From Montifringilla adamsi (taxonomy: Eukaryota > Chordata > Aves > Passeriformes > Passeridae), in assembly GCA_017590115.1 (NCBI GenBank), contig JAGGNK010000002.1, forward strand, positions 16,983,264 to 17,047,263: a stretch of DNA of 64,000 nt, written 5' to 3'. How positions within the stretch are numbered: position 1 is the stretch's first letter; every line of letters begins with the position of its first letter. Shown here in pieces: positions 38,802 through 49,294 of the stretch. Position numbers and translations under genes: made by a program. The notes below the pieces were generated by a model. That model was not told where the DNA came from and searched no databases. It saw only the letters and a list, made by a program, of their open reading frames with translations.

Positions 38802-39951
38802 CTAATAAGTCTGCAGCAACATCTGTTCTGGGATGGTACAGAGAGTTAGACCAGGAAAAGTGGATAAATCTGGTTGAGGAAACTGGCTGCAGAGTTTGAG
38901 ATGTTATTAACTCATAAAAATGTGCCATAGTTTTCCCAAAATGTGATGATTCTTGGCTCTGAATGTATACTTGCAAGTTATAGAAAATAGACATTTCATC
39001 CACCTCAGTGTCTGCCTTATTTTGTTGTTGCAATGTGGATTTTTCAAGTAATGCAATTGTAAAATTCCTCTCTTGCTAATTTTACATTGCTGTTGAGGTG
39101 AAATGGTAACAGTTTTCAATGCACACCATGAAGGAGAAAGAAGAAACGGGTGAAAAATGCTGGGTTTGAACTTTTAAATGGAAATACGAGCCACTATTCA
39201 GAGATAATGCCTCTGGGTGTTCCTTCAGACACTTCCCAGGCGATGCTGATGCTCTTGCATGGTGCAATTGTAGCTGAACCCTGCCTGCTGAGCCCTCCCA
39301 GGCACCTTTCCACAGAGAGCTGCCTCTTCTTGCTTAGACTTTTTTCCATAAAGTCAATGGTAAATGAAATGGTGATGTTTCAGAGGAGATGACTTACATG
39401 CTGGATTAATTTGACCAGCCCACATTAAAAGAGCACCGAGCAGAATTTGCAGCTGCAGAAGATTGTCACCATGTTCCTGTGCTTAATGGAATAATTTAGG
39501 CATAGAGACAGAAAGAAATCTACACTAAAATGAGTACAAGCACTTTTAAGCAGAAAACCTGTAGCTAATTTTCAATCCTGTAATTGAATTTGCAGGATAG
39601 CACATAAATAAAGCTGGGCTTTTTAAAAAGTTGGACGCTTTGCACTGCATAACAATGTTTTACTGCCTCATAATGCTTCCCCCTGTGTTTCCCCGTGTAC
39701 TCTGCAGTTCCATTGCAATGCTGCATGTCCAAACCCTCACCCATGCTGCAGCCTGCTCAGGATTGTGTCAGAAGAATTCAGAAATGCAATGCAAATCATT
39801 CACAGCCTGCTGAATGCCAGCTGTTAATTTGTACTGTGCTGCAGCCCACTCAGCACTCAGTGCCGGTCCCTTCTGGACTGCAGCCTGAGCTGAGGGGCAG
39901 AGCTCTCCTCTTCAAGGCTTTTGGATCATTTTGTGTTTTGTTCCCACTAAA
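38802..39951. other. Non-coding unique sequence
   Basis: Nothing is recognised here beyond ordinary AT-rich sequence. Open frames are under 125 codons, and the longest one on the - strand consists partly of lysine codons from the adjacent T38 run. Confidence 0.55.
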
Positions 39952-40242
39952 ATCACAGAATCACAGAATGATTTGGGCTGGAAGGGACCTTAAAACTCGT
40001 CCAGTGCCACCCCTGCCATGGGACATCTTTCACTGTCCCAGGTTTCTCCAAACCCTGTCCAAGCTGGCCTTGGACGTTTCCAGGGATCCAGGGGCAGCCA
40101 CAGCTGCTCTGGGCATCCTGTGCCAGGGCCTGCCCACCCTCAAAATTAGGAATTTCTTCTTGATATCTGATTTAAACCTGCTGACTTTCAGTTTGAAGCC
40201 ATCCTCCCTTGTCCTGTCACTGCATGCCCTTGTAAAACAGAG
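39952..40242 (-). mobile_element. CR1 LINE 3' fragment, - strand, 5'-truncated
   Basis: Read on the - strand, this is a CR1 3' end. The + strand begins with two copies of the complement of the 3' octamer (ATCACAGAATCACAGAATG), followed by GGGCTGGAAGGGACCTTAAA. It then runs through CCATGGGACATCTTTCACTG, the complement of the CR1 AGTGGAAGGTGTCCC region, and the AAGCTGTGGCTGCC region. It ends near CCCTTGTAAAACAG, where the element is truncated at its 5' side. It is better preserved than the copy at 28,029. It includes only the 3' portion and no reverse transcriptase domain, so it is not autonomous. A 185-codon frame on the + strand (39695-40252) runs antisense through it and is not a gene. Confidence 0.93.
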
Positions 40243-43200
40243 CAGTTTTTGAAAGGTTTGATTCCAAGCCTGAGCTGTGAAGGATTTTTTTTTTGTTTTC
40301 TGAAACAAAATTCCAATAGAATTTCTAATGCTATTCAATTATGTCAAAAATGACGTGATATTCTTTTTAACTTCTTCTGACTTTACTGAAGCACTTACAT
40401 TTAGTAATTAAACAAGATTTTGCAAGGTGCTGAGTTAAATGGTGTTAAAAAGTTGCCATAATGAACATCAACCTCAACAGCTGTGCCCTTGAACTCGCTG
40501 CTACCTCACAGGGCTGGGCTGGGCTGGGTTGGGTTGCGTGCATGTTAGATGCAATTTGACAAAGTACTGCGTTTTTTCAACCTTTTTTTAAACATTTTTT
40601 AAAAGTCAATGGAAGCCAAGGCCACCTGGGTTGAAGCAGAGGACATCAAGCTCGTTGTAAGATTGAGTCTTCACTGTAACTCATGCCCCTAACATTTTAG
40701 ATAATCCATTGATCTCTCTTGAACAGCTAATATCTGTAATAATGCCCCATTTCTACATCACCCAAAGTCAATTAAAAGACATGTATTGTAGCTATATTTT
40801 AATCAAGACTTACTGGCAAATGGAAGTGAAGAATTCTGCTTGCCTTAATAGTACCATTGGAAAAAGAAAAGCTGACTGGAAAATCAAATTAATTATCTCT
40901 TCTTTATATGCCCTTTATATGTTCTCTTGCTTTGTAAAACGAATTTAAATTATTTCTATACCAAGAAAAAAGGTATTTAAAAATAATGAAAAAAGTAGGT
41001 GTATCTTTCTAGACTATTCACTTGGAGAATTCAGGTGTAATTAGCTAAATTTTGCTCTATACATAAGACATTAGCAAAATATTGGTTCTCATTGGGAGAT
41101 GATGAGTGGACAGTGACTTTTCAGACCTACCAGTCCCACCTACTTACGAGGTATAAACTAGAGGTTCTGCTAAATTTTGAAGGGTTTCAGGACCACTCCT
41201 GAGAAGTATTTGCTACTTTTTGATGTGTTCTAAAGTAAAAAATAGAAAAAGGTATTTTACAGATTAAATCTCATCCAAAACATGATCTCACATAGTTCTT
41301 TTAAGCAAGTAGTTTATTGCATGCATGTGAGGGAAGGGTTGTCATGGATGGTTGAATTTATTTTGATTGTTGGTTAGGAAAGCAAAGCATGACTTGCTGC
41401 TTACCACACATTAAGAATAGGTAAGGGGAAAAAAATTAAAAAAAAAGAATGCATTGGCAATGAATCTGTTGGTCCTGTGACAGATTTGAGATTAAGTTCT
41501 TATACTTCCATGACATTTTGAAGTAGACCATTTTTGTTGAGGGAAAGAGAGAGGAAAAGGAAAGGTCATGTCTCTCTTATCAGGCAGTCATAGTCTTCTG
41601 TAAAATAGAAATGTCTGTTTAATGTCAGTGAACAGCCCAGATGGAGATTCATGTTGCAGCACAACATCCATACTTTATCTTACACCTCAAAGTTTACACT
41701 ACTTAAACCTTGTGATAACAGAATCCTAACTCATTTTCTGATGGGATTCTTCCATCATTACACCATGATTCTCCACAGCTGCTCATTTTCTCTTCCTTTT
41801 CTCCTCCAAAATCAGCCCTCTGCATTCCTGACAAACTAATCCTTGTACCAGGTATCTGCGGTCCTGAAGGAACAGAGGAGCTCAGACTCAACTTACGGCA
41901 TTAAAATATTTCATGGGCTTTGCTGAGGGTGACTTTTGCAAGTCCTCTTTCCTTCCTAGCTGAATTTACAGAGAGAGGAGCAAGCAAATCATCACTCAAA
42001 GTTATCAGGAGGGCCACAAAGGGAGGAATGGGAAATGGAAACATTACCTACAGAAAGTTTGACTTCATCAGTCCTTTGAGCTCTGTAGAAGGAGCAACTT
42101 CGTTTCTGTACTGCCTTTTGTTTTGTTCCATCTCCTCCTCTGCCTTACAAATCTACTTCTAGCATGTATTTGTTTACCTAAACGATTTAGTTCAAAAACA
42201 CATTGCTTGAAAGCTTTTCTTCAGCGATGAAATAAGAAAGATTTTCTTCTTAAACTTTACAGGCTATATGAAAAAGGGGGAAAAATTATTGTGGGCAGTC
42301 ATGATAGTTTAATGAGAGTAATAAGAGCAACAGCTTTTACTTCATTACTCTGTGGAGTTACAGTTCTGAGCTGTTACTTTTCCCCGCCTTAAAATAAAAA
42401 AGGATTCAAGTGCAGGATTTAAGGATTTAACCTTGAGGTTCAAGGTGTGAATGTGCATTTGAGTGGTTGTGTACATGGGGGCCTGGTGTAAAACTGGGCA
42501 AAACTGAACCAGCTACAGGTGAATATAATCAAAGGAAGTTTAGATATTACCAGAAACCAAACTCATTTTAGCAGAAAATTGTCGGTGTGTGTGCACGTGC
42601 AGGGGTTTTTAATTAACCACATCTTCCCTCACCGTGCCCTTCTACATAAGGAATATCCTTCAAAGAAAGATACACTTTTTAACAGCTAAGGCTTTCACGT
42701 TATTTCTGGCAATAATTGGTGAATATTATTTAATAAGTAATGATTGAAATAACTCTTTCACTGAAATTACCTATTACGGAATTTCTGAACTGGTGGCAAA
42801 TTATATTTCATTGCATATTCATGCAGTTTAATTTAATACTGTATTTAATGTGAAATATGACATTAATTGCTTGTAAATAGTTTTTTATACTCTAGATGCA
42901 GTTTTTAAAATACTGTAATATCAGGAATAATGACCTGGCCAGACACTTCAATCAGTCAATGTCTTTGTTAATATTAGGTATGTTGGCAAACCAAGAACCA
43001 TTTGAAAAGAAGGAAGTTTGGGTTATTTAGTCAAGCAGGGATTTAATTACATGTCTTCTGCAGTCTGATAGAATAAAGCAAGTGGAGGCAATGTTTTGGC
43101 AGCTAAGATCCTAGCAAAAATAAACATAAGTAATTAGTTTATGTTCTGTTACTCTCTTCAATTTTTCTTCACCTGTACCTTCCCCTGAATTTCCTCCTGT

Positions 43201-44682
43201 TTCTTCTGCTTTGCTGTGGTCCCTCCATGTCACTGCTTGCTCATCCTTCTGCCTACGGTCATTTAATGTTCCTTTACTTTTCGGGATTGATTCTCCTTTT
43301 AGTCCTTTCCCTCTACCTTCTGCACTTGGGTTTCATTTCTCATGCTCAGACCAGTACTTGGCCCGATTTTTCCTGCATTCTCATAAGCAGTTGGAGGGTT
43401 TTTTACAGAAAGAGAGGACATAAATCAACCCATGGTCCCCGTGAGCCAAAAAGAGAGATGGTCGTGTCTGTGGAGCACAGGTCACAGCAGCAAAGTGAAT
43501 TTTATATAGACAAGCACCTTTCAGAGTTTTGTCCCAGATTCCTGGAGTTCCTTCTCATTGTCACTCTGGAATTTTGCTTCCTTCCAATACTTCCCTGTTA
43601 GGAGTTGTTCATACCCGGTGTGATTTGCTGTCATTAGTGGGATTTTACATTCCCTTCCAGATCAAAACATGTAAATGTCTCTGGGTCTCTTGGAAAGCTT
43701 TAATCTCCTAAAGTAGGTTTTATTGAAGAGTTGGTTTTTGTTTTTTTTTTTTTTTTGACATTCGTTATTTCTTTGATAATTGCATTAATAATTATTCTTT
43801 CATGTTTGCTATTTACAACCCACAAAGCATCTGATTCTGAGCCTCAAGGAGAAATCAAAATAATAGTGGAGTCAAAGCCATGACAGCAACTGAAAGCAGG
43901 CAAGGTTTGTGTTGAAAAGGAAAAGTTGGGTTTGAGGGAGAAGGATGGCTCTGGGCAGCTCTGCTGGTCACTGCCACTCGTGGCAGGGCCAAGGTGTGTC
44001 CCAGCTGGAGTGTGCCTCAATTCCCTAAGATCCCCCAGGACAAGGAGTTTCTTTCATGAACTCATCAATTTCTGCCCCAAATCCCTTGAGCAACTATTTA
44101 AATAACTGCGAGCTTAGTGCGTCTCTCTTTTCAATTTACAAAATTTATCACTTCACCTCTGGGTTTGTAGTGGGGATGTGCTGAATCCAAGCACTTCAAA
44201 GGAAATTTAGCAGTTGGAGTTCCTAATAAATCCTTAGCTCTATAATTTGTATTAACGTGTCCATTAAAGGTTTGCTTACAGCTTGGAGATTTCCTCCAGA
44301 AAAGCTTCAGAATATTGAAATAAAGGGAAAGCAAACAATAACAATATTCATAATTTTATATCCATTAAAAGCTCAGACAACATTTAAACAGCAACCAAAA
44401 AAAAAAAATATTTCTTACTCTCAATTAACTGAGTGCTTTTCAACTCCCAAATCATTTTGCATCCCTGTCCATCAAGCTGGGAAATCTTGGAAAGATTGGA
44501 CCCTCTTCATGTCCTTCCAGTGAATTCTGTTTTGGATTTTTGTGCTCTTCTCATAATATCAGGTCTGCTCTGTTACTCTTCAGTTTAAGTATGCTAAACA
44601 TTTAGCTCATGAGAAAATTTATTTCTAGTTAAATTCTATTTGTCTTACATAAAAAATTACCTTTGACAGGCAAGCATGTGAT
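40243..44682. other. Non-coding unique sequence
   Basis: No gene is recognised. The stretch contains the GGGCT/GGGTT tract listed separately, a pyrimidine-rich part at about 43150-43240 and a T16 run at 43741-43756. The part at 42660-42900 is AT-rich with many homeodomain-type TAATTA and ATTA words and few simple repeats. It looks like sequence that could be conserved, but conservation cannot be judged here. Confidence 0.5.
40511..40535 (+). repeat. Pentanucleotide (GGGCT)3(GGGTT)2, G-quadruplex motif
   Basis: Five exact 5-bp units lie in a row, three GGGCT then two GGGTT. The five GGG runs, each separated by two bases, satisfy the canonical quadruplex pattern (four G3 runs with loops of 1-7) at 40511-40533. 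The short two-base loops predict a stable fold on the + strand. Whether it forms in the cell is unknown. Confidence 0.85.
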
Positions 44683-45097
44683 GGACTGTAAAAGCTATTC
44701 TTGAATGAGATTATATCCATCTCATGTCCAAGATTTTTGTTTAAAAATTAAAAGGAAAAGCTTGGATTGGTGGATTGGTTAATATTGCTATTAGTTTTTT
44801 GGGGGGTTTTTTTGGCTTTGATTTTTTTCCTTCTAATTCTGCCTCTCTCATGGATGGATGCTCTTGCTGTTAGTGTAGTGTTTGGAAATTGAAAGCTTTA
44901 AAATATTCTACATAATTGAGTTAGTATTTGAAATCCATGTCATTTTTAATTATTGGGTTGTTTTTTTTTTTTCCCTAAGGCTCATAACACACTGAAATCT
45001 CTGTTTTGTTTAAATTCAGAAATCTTTTTATATACTTCCATTTGGGCCCCAAAGTTCATGTCCAAACATTCTTTCTACCTTTTTTTCATCCTTTATT
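44683..45097 (-). repeat. Inverted duplication, arm 1 (pairs with 48482-48915)
   Basis: The reverse complement of this 415-bp segment aligns end to end with 48482-48915. Within it, a 169-bp core is identical in both arms, including the A7-C6-A6 and A7 homopolymer runs. Outside the core I count about nine substitutions, plus a length difference in an A-rich stretch (here T12 on the + strand at 44961-44972). An 8-bp tandem duplication in this arm (TGGATTGG TGGATTGG at about 44764-44779) is single in the other arm. I do not recognise the segment as a known transposon family. It has no coding potential I can support. Confidence 0.92.
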
Positions 45098-46119
45098 TCA
45101 TGTAGGGGGTAGGAAAGTGAAAATGGCCCTTCACTTTTTCTGTCCTGGGAAGCAGAGGAGATGAGGAGAGCTGTCATTGCTCTTTGGGAGAAATACCAAA
45201 ATATTATGAATTTCCAGTGGAAATGGGAAATGTGTGCTACATTTTGATTGACAGATCTATTTAATTTTAGCATCAATAAAAACCACACAGAGCCAGGCAG
45301 GGTTGTGGGTCCAGCATCTCCCCACCCTCACCCTGTGCCTCTTTATCCCATCAGCCCCACAAAAGAACCCAAACATGCCTGGATTTTGCCTAATGCCAGA
45401 TAATCTTGTAGAGGCTTCCGTGCAGAATCCCAAATGTCTGTGGGCGTGGGACTTTTCTGACACGCTTTCCATCCCATCCTTCCCGTGTTATTAAACATGT
45501 TTCCTTCTTCCCTACAACCGCCCTGATTATTTTCTGTTTTGTCATAAAATATTTGCTTAGTAACAGGCACAGGAACTTGGCAGTCATCTCCGTGTTTCTG
45601 CCTTTGATTGTGAGGAGCTTTGAACCCATACACAACATTTCACAATTCAGAGGGGAAAAGTAAGCCTGGCAGTTGATTTCCAGCTTTTAACCACCATGCA
45701 GAGCAAAATATTTATTTACAGTGATCATAGTTCCATTGTTCTGCAGACTGTAGGAAATAATAATGCCTAATCAGATACTCCTGCAATTCAGAACCTAAAA
45801 TTATCTTGGCTCCTACAAGATTGCCTTTAACCTTTATATTGCAGATTCTTTTCTCCTGTTTTCCTCAGATTTTTTAATGGCAGGGAAAAATGAAGACACT
45901 TTTGCATTTTTCTGACTGCAGCATGGAAGGTTTTATTGCCAATCTGTCTGACTGGAGTTAATGAGAATATCTATCAACCCTGCGCTAGATATTAGCAATA
46001 TTTATCAAAAAAGTTCATTTTTCACATGAAGCTAACATTACTTCTGAACCATCTGCTATTTTTCCCAGAATTCAGCAACGGCAGGGAATTTGCTAGAAGA
46101 AGTAGCAGTGTCTGATATG
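45098..46119. other. Spacer of the inverted repeat, left part
   Basis: Unique AT-rich sequence between the inverted arms. No gene, RNA or transposon is recognised. Open frames are under 100 codons, and one on the - strand crosses the arm boundary at 45097. Confidence 0.55.
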
Positions 46120-46227
46120 GGGATGGCACGGGTTGGAGCTGGAATTGGGATGGCACAGGTTGGAGCTGGAATTGGGATGGCACGGGTTGGAGCTGGAATT
46201 GGGATGGCACAGGTTGGAGCTGGAATG
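46120..46227 (+). repeat. 27-bp minisatellite, four copies
   Basis: Four consecutive 27-bp units (46120-46146, 46147-46173, 46174-46200, 46201-46227) start with GGGATGGCAC and end with GGAGCTGGAATT. The only internal difference is one base after GGCAC, which alternates G, A, G, A along the array. The last base of unit 4 is G instead of T. The alternation suggests that a 54-bp dimer was duplicated. Because 27 is a multiple of 3, the array is read as a 9-residue peptide repeat in open frames on either strand, but no gene context supports expression. Confidence 0.95.
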
Positions 46228-46273
46228 TCTCAGTCCCTCTGTAGCCCCCTCAGGGGCTTTGAGTAAAGACAAT

Positions 46274-46447
46274 TTATCACAGAGCCATAGTTGGGATTGG
46301 ACAGACCTTGAAGATCCTCCCATTCCAGCCCCCTGCCATGGGTGGGGACACTTCCCACTGTCCCAGGTGGCTCAGGGGATCCAGCCTGGCCTGGGAAACA
46401 CTCTGGGATGGGGCAGCCACAGCTTTTTGGCCAACCTCTCATGTGAA
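46274..46447 (-). mobile_element. CR1 LINE 3' fragment, - strand, short
   Basis: Read on the - strand, this is the last 170 bases or so of a CR1 element. The + strand begins ATCACAGAGCC, a decayed complement of the 3' octamer. It continues through CCAGCCCCCTGCCATGGGTG and the complement of the GCTGTGGCTGCCCCATCCC block. The 5' limit (right side) is uncertain because similarity fades near 46440. It lies 46 bp from the 27-bp minisatellite and inside the inverted-repeat spacer. Confidence 0.88.
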
Positions 46448-48481
46448 CATTTCTCCTTTGTGGCCACCTCTGATCCAGGTCCACAATTCAGCCAGAGATA
46501 GGGCAGGAGTAATTGTCTTTGCTTTGTTTAAATTTCTGCATAATCAAAAGTTAACATCAGGACAAGCCCTTTTGTAGAAGGTCCTGTATTTTATTTACAG
46601 CCATGCAAATAAAAATCAGCTAATGCCAGTAACTGGGTTTTGTGTTTCCAGGTCATGCCATGTCGTGGTGTGTTTTACAAACAGCCTTCAATTATTCTGT
46701 GCCCCCCTTTTTCCATGGGTGGGCCAGATTTATTTCTCTCTGAATAATTATCTGACATATGGCAGCCCCTGATAGTGTTTCAGGGAAAAAAAAACAACCA
46801 ATATAAATGAGCAGAGCAGCTCTGGGTGTGCTGGGCAGGAATCTGTGCTTTTATAGGAAATCCATGAGGCCCTGAGTGTTCCCAAATTGCTGAGCAGCTC
46901 CTGCCTGTGCCTTGGAGGTTTGCAGATTTGATGGTTTGGGAATGCTGGACCTACGGTGAATATATTGTATATGATCAAGTTCTATGATGTGGAAATTTCA
47001 GGGAATAAATTTGGTGTCTTTGTATCAAGTTTTTTTCCCAGAGGGATAGATCAAGATGGAATAAATGTTTTAAAAATTGGGGTTTTTTAAACTTTTGAAA
47101 ACTCTGAAATAGAAGAGGTAGAAGTTTTCTCTTTTTGTTGTGGAAGTGTGTTTAGGATTTATTGTATAAATTAACTATTTTTTAAAGATAGAAAACCAAA
47201 CAAGTATTTTAGCTTAATTGACATATACCTTCATTTTTACCTATTTTGTTTGCACAAATTCCTTTGAAAAACTTGATTTACAGAAGGAAAAATTTGACAT
47301 GGTAAAAAGGAAACTTTTAAAATGCAATTTTGTGATTCTCCCCTAACTACTGAACTTGGAAGTCTTTTTTCTGTGATTTGCTGTGGGTGACTGCAGACAA
47401 GGTGCCATTTCTTGACATGTTTGTACAGGTCAGGCCATAAATGCATCTCAGTTTGAGTCCTTCCAGTGTGCTGCACTTTGAAACCTGTTTGTGTTGATCT
47501 CAGATGAATCCCATAGATAAACTTCTTTGGCTTCTCCAGGTCAGATGGAATTAGAATGCAGGTTTAGCTTCTCATGTCTTTAGGATTTGATTTTTCAGTT
47601 TTAGGGAGACCAATGCAAATTCTGATTATTTCTGGGGCTTTTAATGTAAAGATCAGCATCACAAGCCTGATACTGAAAGTTCAAAGCACATTGTAGTAGT
47701 TTTTCCAACCTTGTTTACTTAGTACCATGTAACAGAGTCACTTTCTCATTCAGCATTTGAATAATTGTCTTCAAGTGCAGATAGTACAAAGTTTTCTGCA
47801 AAATTATGCCTGAAAATACACATCCAGGGAGAGAATATAAAGTTTGGGTGTTAAAATGCTGGAATGGGAGTTAAATTTGCATGATTGCTGACAGGAAAAC
47901 CATCCTGTCCCATAGCCAATCCAGCCTCATAAATAAAGCACAGGCACCACAAATCATTCTGTTCTCTCTTCACTCTCTGTGCCCTTTGTGTTCATATTTT
48001 CCAGCATCTGCATGTGCTATTAATCTGCATTTAGGTGAGGGCCTGGGCATCTGCTCTGTGCTTGCAAACAGATGCAGTGCTGAATTTGGGATTGAGGCTT
48101 TTTAAAATGTCATCCTGTGTTTCAGCATGGCACACAACATGTTCCTTCAGTGCTGATTGAACGGCTCCCTTCAGCCCGGGAGGCTGGAGCCCCCAGGTTT
48201 GTTATTTTTCTCCCCTGTTAGCACTGCTGAGCACAGGGAGGAGCAGTTAGCACAGGGAGCAGCTCTCCTGACTGCCCCTGATCTGGGAGGGTCTCTGTGG
48301 TCACCTCCATCACTGCATAGCAAATCCCAGGCTGCTGGATTGCTCCGTCCTGGGGCACTGCCAGGTCCCTCTGGAACTGCCCTGCTCTGCATTCAGGATG
48401 GAATTCTGCAGGGAGGGGATTGGGAACAGCTGTGATCAGAGGGAGCTGCAGCACAAACAACTGGTGTGCTCTGCTCAGGAT
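46448..48481. other. Spacer of the inverted repeat, right part
   Basis: No gene or transposon is recognised. The end of the stretch, about 48150-48470, is GC-richer, with antiparallel open frames of 92 to 100 codons that resemble nothing known. Arm 2 of the inverted repeat begins immediately after. Confidence 0.55.
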
Positions 48482-48915
48482 ATAAAGGATGAAAAAAGGC
48501 CAGAAAGAATGTTTGGACATGAACTTTGGGGCCCAAATGGAAGTATATCAAAAGATTTCTGAATTTAAACAAAACAGATTTTTCAGTGTGTCATGTGCCT
48601 TAGGGGAAAAAAAAACCAAAAAACAAAAAAAAAAAAAAAAAACTCCAAAAAATAATTTAAAAAATACATGGATTTCAAATACTAACTCAATTATGTAGAA
48701 TATTTTAAAGCTTTCAATTTCCAAACACTACACTAACAGCAAGAGCATCCATCCATGAGAGAGGCAGAATTAGAAGGAAAAAAATCAAAGCCAAAAAAAC
48801 CCCCCAAAAAACTAATAGCAATATTAACCAATCCAAGCTTTTCCTTTTCATTTTTAAACAAAAATCTTGGACATGAGATGGATATAATCTCATTCAAGAA
48901 TAGCTTTTACAATCC
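48482..48915 (+). repeat. Inverted duplication, arm 2 (pairs with 44683-45097)
   Basis: This segment matches the reverse complement of 44683-45097 from ATAAAGGATGAAAAA at its left end to TAGCTTTTACAATCC at its right end. The identical core is 48666-48834. Compared with arm 1, this arm has a much longer A-rich stretch at about 48605-48665, which accounts for most of the 19-bp length difference, and lacks the 8-bp tandem duplication of arm 1. Simple target-site duplications are not visible at the ends. An open frame at 48489-48698 is lysine-rich because of the A tract and is not a gene. Confidence 0.92.
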
Positions 48916-49076
48916 CTTGAGGGGGAGCACAGAGCAGTGGAGGTTGTGTGTGTTCCTGTTTGTTACTCACACAAGGGAGCTGGAACACATTGAGCCTGTC
49001 CAGGGGAGGGAGGCTTGGCCTTGAGGAATACCCAGGGGCTTCTGCCCAAGACCCTCAGGGCTGGGATGTGAGGCCC
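48916..49076. other. Unique sequence between arm 2 and the 17-bp minisatellite
   Basis: GC-richer unique sequence with no recognised feature. The last 16 bases weakly resemble the following 17-bp unit and may be a decayed copy. Confidence 0.5.
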
Positions 49077-49294
49077 AGCATCTGTGCAGACCCAGAATCT
49101 GTGCAAGCCCAGCACCTGTGCAATCCCAGCACCTGTGCAAACCCAGCACCTGTGCAAACCCAACATCTGTGCAGACCCAGAATCTGTGCAAGCCCAGCAT
49201 CTCTGCAAACCCAACATCTGTGCAAGCCCAGCATCTGTGCAGACCCAGCATCTGTGCAAGCCCAGCATCTGTGCAGACCCATCTGTGCAAACCC
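49077..49294 (+). repeat. 17-bp minisatellite, thirteen copies
   Basis: Twelve full 17-bp units plus a 14-bp last unit are arranged head to tail, consensus AGCATCTGTGCARRCCC. Variation sits mainly at three places: AGC/AGA/AAC at the start, ATC/ACC in the next triplet, and AGA/AAG/AAA/AAT before CCC. The unit has no stop codon in any of six frames, and 17 is not a multiple of 3. The array is therefore open in all frames and yields a 17-residue peptide repeat in each. This explains the long open frames crossing it (up to 196 codons on the - strand, 48963-49553), which I do not regard as genes. Confidence 0.97.

Noticed and set aside
39695..40252. 185-codon open frame on the + strand
   Set aside because: Its second half runs antisense through a CR1 fragment, and its first half has no recognisable domain.
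44683..45097. Reading the inverted arms as terminal inverted repeats of one DNA transposon
   Set aside because: No transposase-like frame lies in the 3.4-kb spacer, there is no target-site duplication, and the spacer contains an unrelated CR1 and a minisatellite. An old non-autonomous element cannot be fully excluded.
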